A stretch of 64,000 bases of DNA from Bog-473 sp963719485. Its GTDB lineage: Bacteria; Actinomycetota; Acidimicrobiia; Acidimicrobiales; RAAP-2. The DNA is taken from assembly GCA_963719485.1 (NCBI GenBank), contig OY970387.1, positions 1,488,001-1,552,000 on the forward strand, in the 5' to 3' direction. The notes below the pieces were generated by a model, which made no database searches, was not told where the DNA came from, and saw nothing but the letters and a program-made list of their open reading frames with translations. Position numbers and translations under genes: made by a program. Positions 34,430 through 42,560 of this stretch are shown piece after piece (position 1 is the first letter of the stretch; the number at the start of each line of letters is the position of its first letter).

Positions 34430-35137
34430 ATGCACAACGCCTTGCGATCCCGCCAACGAATGTTCGCACTCGCTCTTCCCCTCACCGCAGCGCTCTACGT
34501 CGGGGCCGAGGGCATCAATCCGAAGGGCACCGACCAGATCGTCACGACAACCGCATTAGCGCTCAAGGTGTTGCCGATTGCAGCGAAGCACCACACGCAG
34601 CTCTACATCTCGGCCTCGCTCAGCGAGCTGGCGCTCGGGGCCTTGATCATCTCCTATGGCGCAATCGCCATGCTGATCCGAAAGCGTGGATCGACAGCCG
34701 CCACCATTGCGGTTCTGCTCGGCGGGATCGGCGCGTTCTGTGGTGCCATCGTCAACGTCTTCGTCGGTGTCAATCTCGCTGCTGCTGCGTCAGCCCACGT
34801 AACGCACGATGCGGCAGCCCGGATTCTGGTCACGAACTTCAATTCGGGGCCAGGGCAGGCGTTCACGGACGTCTACGCCTTCAGCGAGTTCGTGGCGCCG
34901 ATCATCATGGGAGTCGCCCTCTGGCGAAGTCGTCGAGCGCCACGTTGGCTGGCCGTTCTCTTCGCGGTGGGTCTTGCGCTTGCCGAACAGACGGGGTCCG
35001 TCGGTATCGCCAAGGTCGTTCTGCAAATGGCGCCGTTCGCGCTGGCGATGGTCCTGCTCTCGGTTCGCATCTGGCGAGCGGCCGACCAAGTTGCGCCACT
35101 CGGTGACGATCACGAGCCGACGCTCGCAGCTGCCTGA
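34430..35137 (+). CDS. Six-helix membrane protein of unknown function
   Basis: 235 residues and about six helices. ATG 34430 has ACAGGAGAAG upstream. The sequence GTDQIVTTTALALKVLP is in the first outside loop, and FNSGPGQAFTDVYAFSEFVAPIIMG precedes a later helix. It is broadly like DUF4386 proteins, but I cannot confirm the family. It follows the ABC exporter genes by 53 bp and is probably co-transcribed, so it may be an immunity or accessory protein of that system. Confidence 0.7.
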   Translation: MHNALRSRQRMFALALPLTAALYVGAEGINPKGTDQIVTTTALALKVLPIAAKHHTQLYISASLSELALGALIISYGAIAMLIRKRGSTAATIAVLLGGIGAFCGAIVNVFVGVNLAAAASAHVTHDAAARILVTNFNSGPGQAFTDVYAFSEFVAPIIMGVALWRSRRAPRWLAVLFAVGLALAEQTGSVGIAKVVLQMAPFALAMVLLSVRIWRAADQVAPLGDDHEPTLAAA

Positions 35138-35274
35138 TGTGCCAAGCCATCAGATCGCTGCGAGACTCCGCTTTGCTCCCTGTACTCGCTAAGCGTCCGG
35201 CTTCCCCTTTTACCAACCTGACGGTCGAAGAGAGGGTTGGGGGCTCTAAATCGGGACTCGTTCCGATTCCTGGA

Positions 35275-35388
35275 GGGCACGCGGAGGGCACGAAATCTCG
35301 GCTTCAAATCAGCTGTCCGTCGAAACAGCCTTTGAACTGCGTCTTCCCCGTGGCTGGGACTGGCGTCGATCCGGCGACCTCACGCTTT
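35275..35388. repeat. GGGCACG scar copy 3 with degenerate tRNA-Phe fragment
   Basis: GGGCACGCGGAGGGCACGAAA at 35275-35295 matches the cores of copies 1 and 2. At 35347-35388 lies a mutated copy of the tRNA-Phe 3' half (GGCGTCGATCCGGCGACCTC and flanks). The genuine tRNA follows 70 bp later. No protein gene is seen between 35138 and 35459. The stretch looks like stacked integration relics. Confidence 0.6.
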
Positions 35389-35459
35389 ATCCGTTGGCGC
35401 ACTCGGCCGGGGATTTTGACCATAAAAACAGACGTCTTCCCTGATCAGGAGCTCTCCGG

Positions 35460-35532
35460 TGGTCGGGACCGGCGTCGATCCGGTGACCTCACGCTTTTCA
35501 GGCGCGCGCTCTACCAACTGAGCTACCCGACC
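35460..35532 (-). tRNA. tRNA-Phe (GAA)
   Basis: The minus strand folds as a cloverleaf. The acceptor GGTCGGG pairs with CCCGACC and the D arm is GCTC...GAGC. The anticodon stem is CGCGC/GCGTG with loop CTGAAAA (GAA), and the T arm is ACCGG/CCGGT. CCA is not encoded. Its 3' half is the source of the duplicated fragments at 28571 and 35347. Confidence 0.95.
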
Positions 35533-35577
35533 GGGTATGCGAGCTCTCACCGCCCGGAGGGGGTTGGAACTCGGCAG

Positions 35578-35652
35578 CGGACCTGACGGGATTTGAACCC
35601 GCGACCTCCGCCTTGACAGGGCGGCGTGCACTCCGAGCTGCACCACAGGTCC
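35578..35652 (-). tRNA. tRNA-Asp (GTC)
   Basis: Minus-strand cloverleaf: acceptor GGACCTG with CAGGTCC and discriminator G, anticodon stem CCGCC/GGCGG with loop CTGTCAA (GTC), and T arm GCGGG/CCCGT. It lies 45 bp upstream of tRNA-Phe, so the two are probably one transcript. Confidence 0.95.
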
Positions 35653-35755
35653 GTGGCAATGGTGCTCCTCGGCCGGCATCCCCAGTCGCTGAGCAGCCCC
35701 TCACTCTAGCCTGTCCCCGGTTCGGCCCCACCCCGGGGGAGAGGCTGCTGAGCGG

Positions 35756-36508
35756 CTATGGGGTGGCCGCGCGCAGGGTGGTCACCCCGGCTTCGAAGCG
35801 CCCGTACTTGGCAGTTTCGAGCGCAGACGCGAGCGCCGACGCACAGAGCCGGTCGGTGATCTCCTCGGCCTCGTCGTGCTTCGCCTTGATCGCGGCGAAG
35901 TCGGGAAATGGCTCGGACCACCCGAAGAACTTTGCCTGACCCGGGCCCTCGTTGGTGAGGATCGCCTCGAGGGGGGACAGCCCTACGGCGGTGGTCGCGA
36001 CCAGATGGATCCCGCCCCGCCATTCGCGGAGGATCTGCATCAGTTGGGCCGCCCGTCCGGCGGCCGATTCCGAACGGGCGGCGTCGCGCCACCCGACGAA
36101 GAGCGGGATGGCGGAGCCCTCGAGCCCGTCGACGAGTTCCTCGGCGACGGCGACGATCTCGCCTATCCCGTCGACGCTGGCGTAGTGCTTCTCCCCCCAC
36201 TTCGCGTGCGCCTCGGCCATCCGTGCTGCCGCGGCGGTCGCGCCGGCAACACCGATCCCCTGGGAGTACATGGCCTGGACCGCGTCGGGAGCGAACCACC
36301 CGAGGGCCGACGTCACAACGTCGTGCCCCACGTCCCCGAGCATGCCTCCCCTTCCGGCGAAGTAGAAAGCGAAGGGGTTGTCCCATCCCCACTCAGCGGC
36401 CCAGGTGACGACGTCGGGGCTCAGATAGATGGCCGTACCGATGTCGTGGATGGGGACAGAGGTCGCCTTCACGGCCGCCAGCGCGGGCTCTTGACCCGTC
36501 ACACCCAC
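35756..36508 (-). CDS. Conserved SalK/SCO6745-like protein
   Basis: 250 residues. I recognise the type (a conserved actinobacterial protein with WGWDNPFAFYFAGRGGMLGD and VTSALGWFAPD) but not a function. The C-terminal half contains FVGWRDAARSESAAGRAAQL and NEGPGQAKFFGWSEPFPDF. It is probably soluble and alpha-helical. The GTG start has AAGGAGG close upstream; a second GTG two codons later is also possible. It follows the gene at 36523 by 14 bp on the same strand. Confidence 0.65.
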   Translation of the reverse strand: MGVTGQEPALAAVKATSVPIHDIGTAIYLSPDVVTWAAEWGWDNPFAFYFAGRGGMLGDVGHDVVTSALGWFAPDAVQAMYSQGIGVAGATAAAARMAEAHAKWGEKHYASVDGIGEIVAVAEELVDGLEGSAIPLFVGWRDAARSESAAGRAAQLMQILREWRGGIHLVATTAVGLSPLEAILTNEGPGQAKFFGWSEPFPDFAAIKAKHDEAEEITDRLCASALASALETAKYGRFEAGVTTLRAATP

Positions 36509-36522
36509 GGGACCTCCTTGGT

Positions 36523-37053
36523 TCAGCCTGGCTCGTACGGGATCGACGGCGTCGAGCGCAGGACGCGTCGCATGCCCGGGATGGTACCGACCACCGCCTC
36601 CATGAGCCCCGCCAACTCGGTCACCACCGTGTCGAGATGGGCGAACCGGTCGTCGAGGATTCCGACGACACTGGCCAGCTCAGGTGAGATCTCCTGCAGA
36701 GAGCGGGTGGCCTTGGGTAGCTCGTTCGCCAACTCGAATGCCACCCCACCGAGTCGTTCGGTAAGGCCGCGAAGAGCCAATGCGGAATCGGACAGAGAGG
36801 GGAGCGACGAGTCGAGCATCCCGACGGCCTGCTCCAGCCCGGAGACTGCGCCTGAGATCCCGAGGGCGGCGAAGTCGATGCCCGAACCGGCCTTGTTGAC
36901 GCCGCCCTCGAGCCGTTCGAGCAGTGTCATCAGACGGTCCATCCGCTCGGCGACGTCGTTGATGGCATCGAGGGCCGCCAGTGCGGAAGAGGGAAGGCGG
37001 AGCACCGCCCCCGGGAAACCGATGATCGTTTCCAGTAGCGACGGAGACTCCAC
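36523..37053 (-). CDS. Helical protein of unknown function (phasin-like length)
   Basis: 176 residues, almost entirely amphipathic helix (DVAERMDRLMTLLERLEGGV, LANELPKATRSLQEI, then AHLDTVVTELAGLMEAVVG). There is no clear membrane segment except a weak hydrophobic N-terminus. A coiled-coil or lipid-surface role would fit but is a guess. The start is GTG 37053. It is placed between the enoyl-CoA hydratase and the SalK-like gene, all on the minus strand. Confidence 0.65.
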   Translation of the reverse strand: MESPSLLETIIGFPGAVLRLPSSALAALDAINDVAERMDRLMTLLERLEGGVNKAGSGIDFAALGISGAVSGLEQAVGMLDSSLPSLSDSALALRGLTERLGGVAFELANELPKATRSLQEISPELASVVGILDDRFAHLDTVVTELAGLMEAVVGTIPGMRRVLRSTPSIPYEPG

Positions 37054-37089
37054 ACCCTGATCATGGGTCGGACAGCGCCGGGTGTCCAG

Positions 37090-37795
37090 TCATCCCTCGA
37101 CCTCCGGCAGGGGATCGACCAGTTCGGCCTCAATGGACTCATGCAACGCACTCAGGGCCGGGCGGCGGACCCTGAGCTTGGTGGCGGCATGAGCGACGCG
37201 GTCGACCGATCCGAGGTCCTGGGCCACACCGAGCACGACGGCGTCGAGCTCAGAGGGCGGGACCACCGTGTCGAGCAAGCCGGCTTCTCGGGCCGCCTGC
37301 GGGGCGAACATGTCTCCCGTCACCGCCGCGTGGTCGAACTGGGACGGACTGAGACGGTGACGGGCGAGCACCACCGCGAACCAGGGCAGTGTCAGCCCGA
37401 TGCGGACCTCGTTGAGCCCCAATTTGAACGGGCCGTCGGCCCCGACCCTGGCGTCAGCCGCCATGAGCAGGAAGGCGCCGGCCGGATAGGCGTGTCCGGT
37501 GCAGCCGATCACGACCGGCGCCGGGAAAGAAAGGATGCGTTCGGCCAACGTGGCGCCGAGTCTGAGGAGGGTGACGGCGTCCTGGCGGGGGCCGCTGAGC
37601 GTCTTCAAGTCGAACCCCGCGCTCGAAACACCCGGGCCGTCCTTTCAGCAGGATCGCCGTGCGGTCGCTTTCGCCCTGGTCGAATGCCTGGTGCAACGAA
37701 CGCAGCATCGGGATGGAGAAGACGTTGACCTTGCCGTCGTCCATCGCGATGGTGCTGACCAGGTCGGTGCGGGTGTAGGTGACGCTGTCGGTCAT
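37090..37795 (-). pseudogene. Enoyl-CoA hydratase/isomerase, frameshifted
   Basis: Crotonase-fold enzyme of fatty-acid or related catabolism. The first frame (ATG 37795) reads MTDSVTYTRTDLVSTIAM up to ILLKGRPGCF. The next frame then carries SAGFDLKTLSG, then FPAPVVIGCTGHAYPAGAFL for the oxyanion hole and the rest of the fold to 37090. One extra base at about 37620-37625 explains the break. The corrected length is about 234 residues, short but normal for the family. It diverges from a TetR regulator with an operator between them. Confidence 0.85.
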
Positions 37796-37833
37796 GAGTG
37801 CTCCGGGTGGGTGTGGAGGGTATATTCAAACGA

Positions 37834-37845
37834 TGTTTCGAAACA
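37834..37845. promoter_or_regulatory. TetR operator (perfect palindrome)
   Basis: TGTTTCGAAACA, a perfect 12-bp palindrome in the gap between the divergent hydratase and TetR genes; ATGTTT recurs a few bases later. This is the typical place and shape of a TetR-family operator. Confidence 0.6.
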
Positions 37846-37900
37846 ATGTTTCTAAACCCTCGTCTCGGCGTCAAATGCCTGGTCCCGCTTGGTCTTTTTG

Positions 37901-38521
37901 ATGCCTCGGGCGAAGCAGCGAACCCCGGAGCTCCGGAACCGCGTCCTCGCCGTCGCCCTCGACCTGCTCGCCGAAGAGGGCGCGGTGGGCCTCACGGCGC
38001 GGTCGTTGGCGGCACGCGCCGACACGTCGGCCCCGGCGCTCTACGAGCTGTTCGGGGACAAGTCGGGCGTCGTGCGAGAGCTCTACTTCGAGGGCTTCCG
38101 CCAGCTCTCCAATGAGCTGACCACGCTGGCCGAATCCTCAGACCCGGTGGCCGACCTGTGGACCCTTGCCGCGGCGTACCGCCGGTTCATCCGGGTCAAC
38201 CGCGAGCTGGCCGAGATCATGTTCTCGCGGCCGTTCACGGACTTCTCGCCGGGGCCGGACGAGCTGGCTGCGACGAGTTCGGTCCGTGTCTTCGTTGTCG
38301 GAAGGGTGCGGCGCTGCATCGAGGCGGGACGGCTCCGCGGCGACGAGACGGACGTCGCGCACGTGCTGGTCGCCCTCATTCAGGGCCTGGCGTTCGCCGA
38401 GGCCGCCGGCCGTCTCGGGACATCGACGGAGTCCGTGGAGCGGCGCTGGCGGCTGGCCATCGGCACCGCGCTCAACGGATTCGGCGGGCGCGTCTCGTCA
38501 GACGGAACGCGCCCGGCCTGA
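37901..38521 (+). CDS. TetR-family repressor
   Basis: 206 residues. The N-terminal HTH is LAEEGAVGLTARSLAARADT followed by SAPALYELFGDKSGVV, and a C-terminal ligand domain follows. ATG 37901 is preferred over TTG 37889. It probably represses the divergent hydratase and perhaps the SDR and monooxygenase genes. Its 3' end overlaps the convergent SDR gene by 24 bp. Confidence 0.88.
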   Translation: MPRAKQRTPELRNRVLAVALDLLAEEGAVGLTARSLAARADTSAPALYELFGDKSGVVRELYFEGFRQLSNELTTLAESSDPVADLWTLAAAYRRFIRVNRELAEIMFSRPFTDFSPGPDELAATSSVRVFVVGRVRRCIEAGRLRGDETDVAHVLVALIQGLAFAEAAGRLGTSTESVERRWRLAIGTALNGFGGRVSSDGTRPA

Positions 38522-39355
38522 GTCACGCCGTAGGGACGCGGCACCGCGCGTCAGGACGGTCTGGTACAGCGTCGCCGGCAGCCGCGAGACGAGATCGATC
38601 GCCTTGGCGTCGGGGCCGATCAGCGCCCGGCGCCGGTCACGGCGGACGGCGGTGAGGATCTGCTCCGCCGCCTTCTCGGGGCTGGTGATGAAGGCGCGCT
38701 CGAAGTCCCGAATCGCCTTCTCGGGGTCCCCCGCAACGTCACTGACGCTGGCGTCCATGCGCGCGTTGCGTGCGATGTTGGTCTTGATACCACCAGGATG
38801 GATGGTCGTCACCGAGACATTGGCACCTTCGATCTCGAGCTCCATGCGCAACGAATCGGTGAATCCGCGGACGGCGAACTTCGCCGCGTTGTACGCGGAT
38901 TGCGACGGCACGCTGATCAGTCCGAAGACACTCGAGACATTCACGATGTGACCTTCACCGGACTGCTTCAGATGCGGGAGGAAGGCCTTCGTCCCGTAGA
39001 CGACGCCCCAGAAGTTGATGTTCATGAGCCATTCGAAGTCTTCGTAGGACATGGACTCGACGGTCGCACCGAGCGCCACGCCGGCATTGTTGAAGATCAG
39101 GTTGACCGTTCCGTGATCGAGGACCACGCGATCGGCCCAGGCGTACACCGCATCCCGGTCGGCGACGTCGAGGTGCTGCGAGGTGATCTTGACGCCGAAA
39201 CCTTCGCACTGCGCCACAGTTTCGGCGAGAGCGGCATCGTCGATGTCGACGAGGGCCAGGTGGGCCCCCCGGCGAGCGAGGCTGTTGGCGAGCGCCCGCC
39301 CGATGCCCGAACCCGCTCCCGTGATGGCCGCCACTCGGCCCCTGAAGTCCTTCAT
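38498..39355 (-). CDS. Short-chain dehydrogenase/reductase
   Basis: 285-residue SDR with the NAD(P) motif TGAGSGIG at 12-19, NNAG at 89-92, and catalytic Ser142, Tyr155 and Lys159 (YNAAK). An extended C-terminus is typical of classical SDRs acting on steroid- or lipid-like ketones and alcohols. It follows the Baeyer-Villiger monooxygenase by 21 bp, suggesting that the alcohol or ketone passes between the two enzymes. Confidence 0.92.
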   Translation of the reverse strand: MKDFRGRVAAITGAGSGIGRALANSLARRGAHLALVDIDDAALAETVAQCEGFGVKITSQHLDVADRDAVYAWADRVVLDHGTVNLIFNNAGVALGATVESMSYEDFEWLMNINFWGVVYGTKAFLPHLKQSGEGHIVNVSSVFGLISVPSQSAYNAAKFAVRGFTDSLRMELEIEGANVSVTTIHPGGIKTNIARNARMDASVSDVAGDPEKAIRDFERAFITSPEKAAEQILTAVRRDRRRALIGPDAKAIDLVSRLPATLYQTVLTRGAASLRRDSGRARSV

Positions 39356-39376
39356 CGGATACGTCCTGTCTCCATC

Positions 39377-40889
39377 TCAGGACCCAACAGTCTCGAGCGC
39401 GGTCTTCGTCAGATCCGAAGTGGAGAACTCCATGACAGAGTCCTCGACGTCACTCATCTTCAGAGCGCGGTAGTCGCGCAGGTAGCTCTGGTGGACCTGC
39501 CAGGGCTGTTCCGTCCCTTGCTTCGGGAGGAGGTGGGCCGAACGCTGGATGTATCCCGAGGTCAGTCCGAGAATGGGGCCTGACGCGGCGGATGCATCCC
39601 GGTTACGTGGCACGCACGCCTTCAGGCCCCCCTCGTGCATGTGGTTGAGCAGGCGGCACACGTAGTCACAGGTCAGATCGCACTTGAGCGTCCACGACGC
39701 GTTCGTGTAGCCGATGGCCAACGCCAGGTTGGGCACCCCTTCGATCATCATCCCCTTGTAGGTGAGCCTCGTGGCGGGATCGATGGCCTCGCCGTCGACC
39801 GTGAGTGCGACGCCGCCGAGGAAGAGCAACTCGAGACCGGTGGCGGTGACGATGATGTCCGCTTCGAGCTCGCGCCCGGAGGTGAGGAGGAGCCCGGCCT
39901 CGGTGAAGCGCTCGATCTGGTCGGTCACGACGGATGCCGTCCCGGCGGAGATCGTCTTGAAGAGGTCGCCGTTGGGCACGGCGCAGAAGCGCTGGTCCCA
40001 CGGGTTATAGCGGGGCGTGAAGTGGGTGTCGATGTCGTAGCCCGATGGCAGTTGGCGCTCCAAGCCCTTTGTGCAGCATCCGCCGCACGAGCTTCGGATA
40101 CCTCCGACTCACCTGGTAGAAGGCCTGGGTCACAAGGGCGTGGAACCACTTCGCGGCCGTGCCCGCCTGCTTCGGTGGCAGAAGTCTGCGCAGCAAGGCG
40201 ACGACGGGGCTCTTCTCGGGCAAGGAGGCGATGTAGGTCGGCGACCGCTGGAGCATGGTCACGTGGGCGGCCGATCGCGCCAGCGACGGGACGAGGGTGA
40301 CGGCGGTCGCCCCACTGCCGATGACGACGATCTTCTTTCCAGCGACGTCGAGATCCTCGGGCCAGGCCTGCGGGTGCACGATGGTGCCGGCGAAGTCGTC
40401 CATTCCGTCGAAGTCGGGCAGGTAGCCGTGGTCGTAGCGGTAGTAGCCGCTGCACGAGAAGAGGAAGCCCGCGGTGACTCGGATTGTTTCGCCGGTGTCG
40501 GTCCGCTCCGCCGTGATGTGCCAGAGCGATTCGGGCGTCGACCACTCCGCCGCGGTGATCCGGTGGTTGAAGCGGATGTGGGCCTCGACGCCGGACTCCT
40601 TCGCCGTGTCCTTGATGTACTGCAGGATGGAATCGCCGTCGGCGATGGACTTGTCGCCGTCCCAGGGTCGGAAGGAATAGCCCAGCGTGTGCATGTCCGA
40701 GTCGGAACGGATTCCGGGATACCGGAAGAGGTCCCAGGTTCCGCCGATGGCGTCGCGGGCTTCGAAGATGGCGTAGTCGGCCCACGGGCACTCCGTCTGG
40801 AGGTAGTGGCCGGCACCGATGCCGGAGAGGCCGGCGCCGACGACCAGGACGTCGAGGTGGGTCGTACCGTGTGCCGTGGTGGACGCCAT
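39377..40889 (-). pseudogene. Baeyer-Villiger monooxygenase, frameshifted
   Basis: FAD- and NADPH-dependent monooxygenase that inserts oxygen next to ketones. The FAD site is VVGAGLSGIGAG at about 16-27, the fingerprint is FAGTIVHPQAWP (FxGxxxHxxxWP), and the second Rossmann motif is VVIGSGATAV. After RRMLHKGL the frame shifts; the next frame continues ERQLPSGYDIDTHFTPRYNP to a normal C-terminus. One extra base in the AA of CTCCAAGCC at about 40062 accounts for it. The corrected length is about 503 residues. The ATG overlaps the stop of the preceding ferritin-like gene. Confidence 0.9.
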
Positions 40890-41776
40890 CAGGCTGCCGC
40901 TCCGATCAACTTGTCGTTCAGAGTGCCCTGCTCCCCGAAGAGCTTCTCCCTCCAGGTTTCCACCAATTCTGTGGTGTCGCTGTCGTCAGGGTGGAAGTCC
41001 GCTCGGTTGTAGTCCCGCAGCTGGTTCCAGATGGCCGGGTCCACGATCGGGGAGGTCTTGAGGCGACGCCAGCTTTGACGCAGGTTGCCCCTGCGGTAGG
41101 TGGCCCGGTCGCCCAACATCGACAGGATCACCGCGAACCCCATCCCGATGATGAATCCGAAACGGAAGAAGTTCATCGTCCACACGCGGAGACGCTCGCC
41201 ACCACCGACCGCCCGGTACACGTCGAAAGCGACCGCCTTGTGCTCGGACTCCTCGAGCGCGTGCCAGACGAAGAGGTCACGGACCGCATCGGCGCCCATG
41301 AGAGCGCGGATTTCTTCGTTGTTGAGCACCAGCTCCGCCAGGGTCGCCGTGAAGTGCTCGAGCGCTGCGGTCGCAGCGAGGTTGGAGATGGGGGGCAGGA
41401 TCCGCTCGCGGAAACGCAGCGACGTTCGCGTGAAGTTCTCGAACTTCTTCGTCGGATACCCGAGCTCGGCCAGCCGGTCGTTGAAGACCCGGTGTTCGCG
41501 CCCGTGGACTGCCTCCTGGCCGATGAAGCCCGCCGTCTGACGCTTCAGGCCCGGGTCGGTGATCCGGTCTCGGTAGTGGCGGACCGACCGGACGAAGTAG
41601 TCCTCTCCGTCGGGGAACACCGAGGACAGCGCCGCGATGACGTGGCCGGAGATCAGGTCGCCGTCGCCGGCGAAGTGACGGGGCAGGTCACGCATGGATT
41701 CCGTGAATGACATCCTCCGGGTCGGGACCTTCCGCTCAGGGTTGCTGGTCTGGTTGACCGTTGCCGCTTGGACCAT
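40889..41776 (-). CDS. PF10118-type ferritin-like metal-dependent protein
   Basis: 295 residues. The helical bundle carries diiron-like motifs GQEAVHGREHRVFN, ALEHFTATLAE and WHALEESEHKAVAFDVY, the pattern of the PF10118 'predicted metal-dependent hydrolase' family. A hydrophobic helix lies at about 205-225. It starts a three-gene unit with the monooxygenase and SDR, probably for fatty-acid, steroid or cyclic ketone oxidation. ATG 41776 diverges from a TetR gene. Confidence 0.85.
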   Translation of the reverse strand: MVQAATVNQTSNPERKVPTRRMSFTESMRDLPRHFAGDGDLISGHVIAALSSVFPDGEDYFVRSVRHYRDRITDPGLKRQTAGFIGQEAVHGREHRVFNDRLAELGYPTKKFENFTRTSLRFRERILPPISNLAATAALEHFTATLAELVLNNEEIRALMGADAVRDLFVWHALEESEHKAVAFDVYRAVGGGERLRVWTMNFFRFGFIIGMGFAVILSMLGDRATYRRGNLRQSWRRLKTSPIVDPAIWNQLRDYNRADFHPDDSDTTELVETWREKLFGEQGTLNDKLIGAAA

Positions 41777-41824
41777 CTTTCTCGCCTCCCGCTGGGCTGA
41801 TGCTCGTGATGTTAGACTTAATGA

Positions 41825-41835
41825 GAGATTATCTC
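41825..41835. promoter_or_regulatory. TetR operator (GAGAT-T-ATCTC)
   Basis: Perfect inverted repeat between the divergent ferritin-like and TetR genes, 25 bp before the TetR GTG. It probably controls both directions. Confidence 0.55.
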
Positions 41836-41859
41836 AAATCCTCTATTTTGGAGCAGCCA

Positions 41860-42474
41860 GTGCGTTCGGGAGACGACCAGACGTCCGAAACCAAGGGGGC
41901 TCAGACGCGACGGGCCATCCTGCAGGCCGCGATCACCCGGTTCGGCAGGGATGGTTTCCGCGCCACGTCAGTGGTGGATATCGCACGGGACGCCTCCGTC
42001 GGCGGCACGGTCGCCTACGCGTACTTCCCCAATAAAGAGGCCCTGTTCCTGGCTGCAGTGGACGACGACGCCGCCGGAGTGATTCAGGAGGGCCTGGCCA
42101 CGGTGCTCGATGTGCCCGACGTGCGGCGCTGGCACGACACCCTGATCTTCACGCTGGTCGATGCCGTCCAGCGGCATCCGCTGGCCCGGCGGCTCCTGGC
42201 CGGCCTGGAGCCCGACGTGACGGTACGCGTGCTCGAGATCCCTGCTCTGAACGAGCTGCGCAAAGCCTGCACCGAGCTCTTGCGCACGGGCCAGGCCGCC
42301 GGGACGGTCCGGCCCGACATCGACCCGGTGGCCGTCGGAAACGGGATCATCGCCTTGATGCTGTCGGTCCTGATGTCGGTCACCCAGCTGGGGAGCGGGG
42401 CGGCGGTGGCGTACTCGCACGATGTGGCCGCCGTGTTCGAGGCGGCTCTGACCTCCCCGGTGGAGGGGGCGTAG
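41860..42474 (+). CDS. TetR-family repressor
   Basis: 204 residues from GTG 41860 (GGAG eight bases upstream). The HTH is AAITRFGRDGFRATSVVDI followed by VGGTVAYAYFPNKEALF. The C-terminal ligand-binding domain has hydrophobic helices (GIIALMLSVLMSVTQLG). It probably represses the divergent PF10118-BVMO-SDR unit. Longer starts, for example ATG 41821, would cover the operator and are less likely. Confidence 0.87.
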   Translation: MRSGDDQTSETKGAQTRRAILQAAITRFGRDGFRATSVVDIARDASVGGTVAYAYFPNKEALFLAAVDDDAAGVIQEGLATVLDVPDVRRWHDTLIFTLVDAVQRHPLARRLLAGLEPDVTVRVLEIPALNELRKACTELLRTGQAAGTVRPDIDPVAVGNGIIALMLSVLMSVTQLGSGAAVAYSHDVAAVFEAALTSPVEGA

Positions 42475-42537
42475 GTCCCGCTCGGACGCGTCGGTCCTGG
42501 TCGGCGGCGATTCGGCCGCGGCCGATTCATGACCCTG

Positions 42538-42552
42538 ACGTTAACGTTAAAC
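42538..42552. promoter_or_regulatory. ACGTTAACGT palindrome before MFS-MerR operon
   Basis: ACGTTAACGTTAAAC lies directly before the MFS start and holds two nested palindromes, ACGTTAACGT and TTAACGTTAA. It resembles the ACGT-type operators of LiuR-like MerR regulators (from memory). The MerR gene is the second gene of this operon, so autoregulation is likely. Confidence 0.5.
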
Positions 42553-42560
42553 TTCTTGAA

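Larger units (their letters stand above)
28571..35491. mobile_element. Putative integrated island or remnant at tRNA-Phe
   Basis: Segment bounded by a 36-bp direct repeat of the tRNA-Phe 3' end, the usual mark of a tyrosine-integrase element. It contains a BTAD/NB-ARC regulator, a small helical protein, an ABC-2 exporter and a six-helix membrane protein. No integrase or excisionase is recognisable, and GGGCACG scars with a second, degenerate tRNA-Phe fragment lie at the right end. It is therefore probably a decayed or composite island. The boundaries are seen directly; mobility is inferred. Confidence 0.45.

Noticed and set aside
36506..36530. GGGACCTCC as another DevR-like box
   Set aside because: It is the complement of the ribosome binding site (GGAGGTCCC) of the SalK-like gene and lacks the TCCC half at the right spacing.
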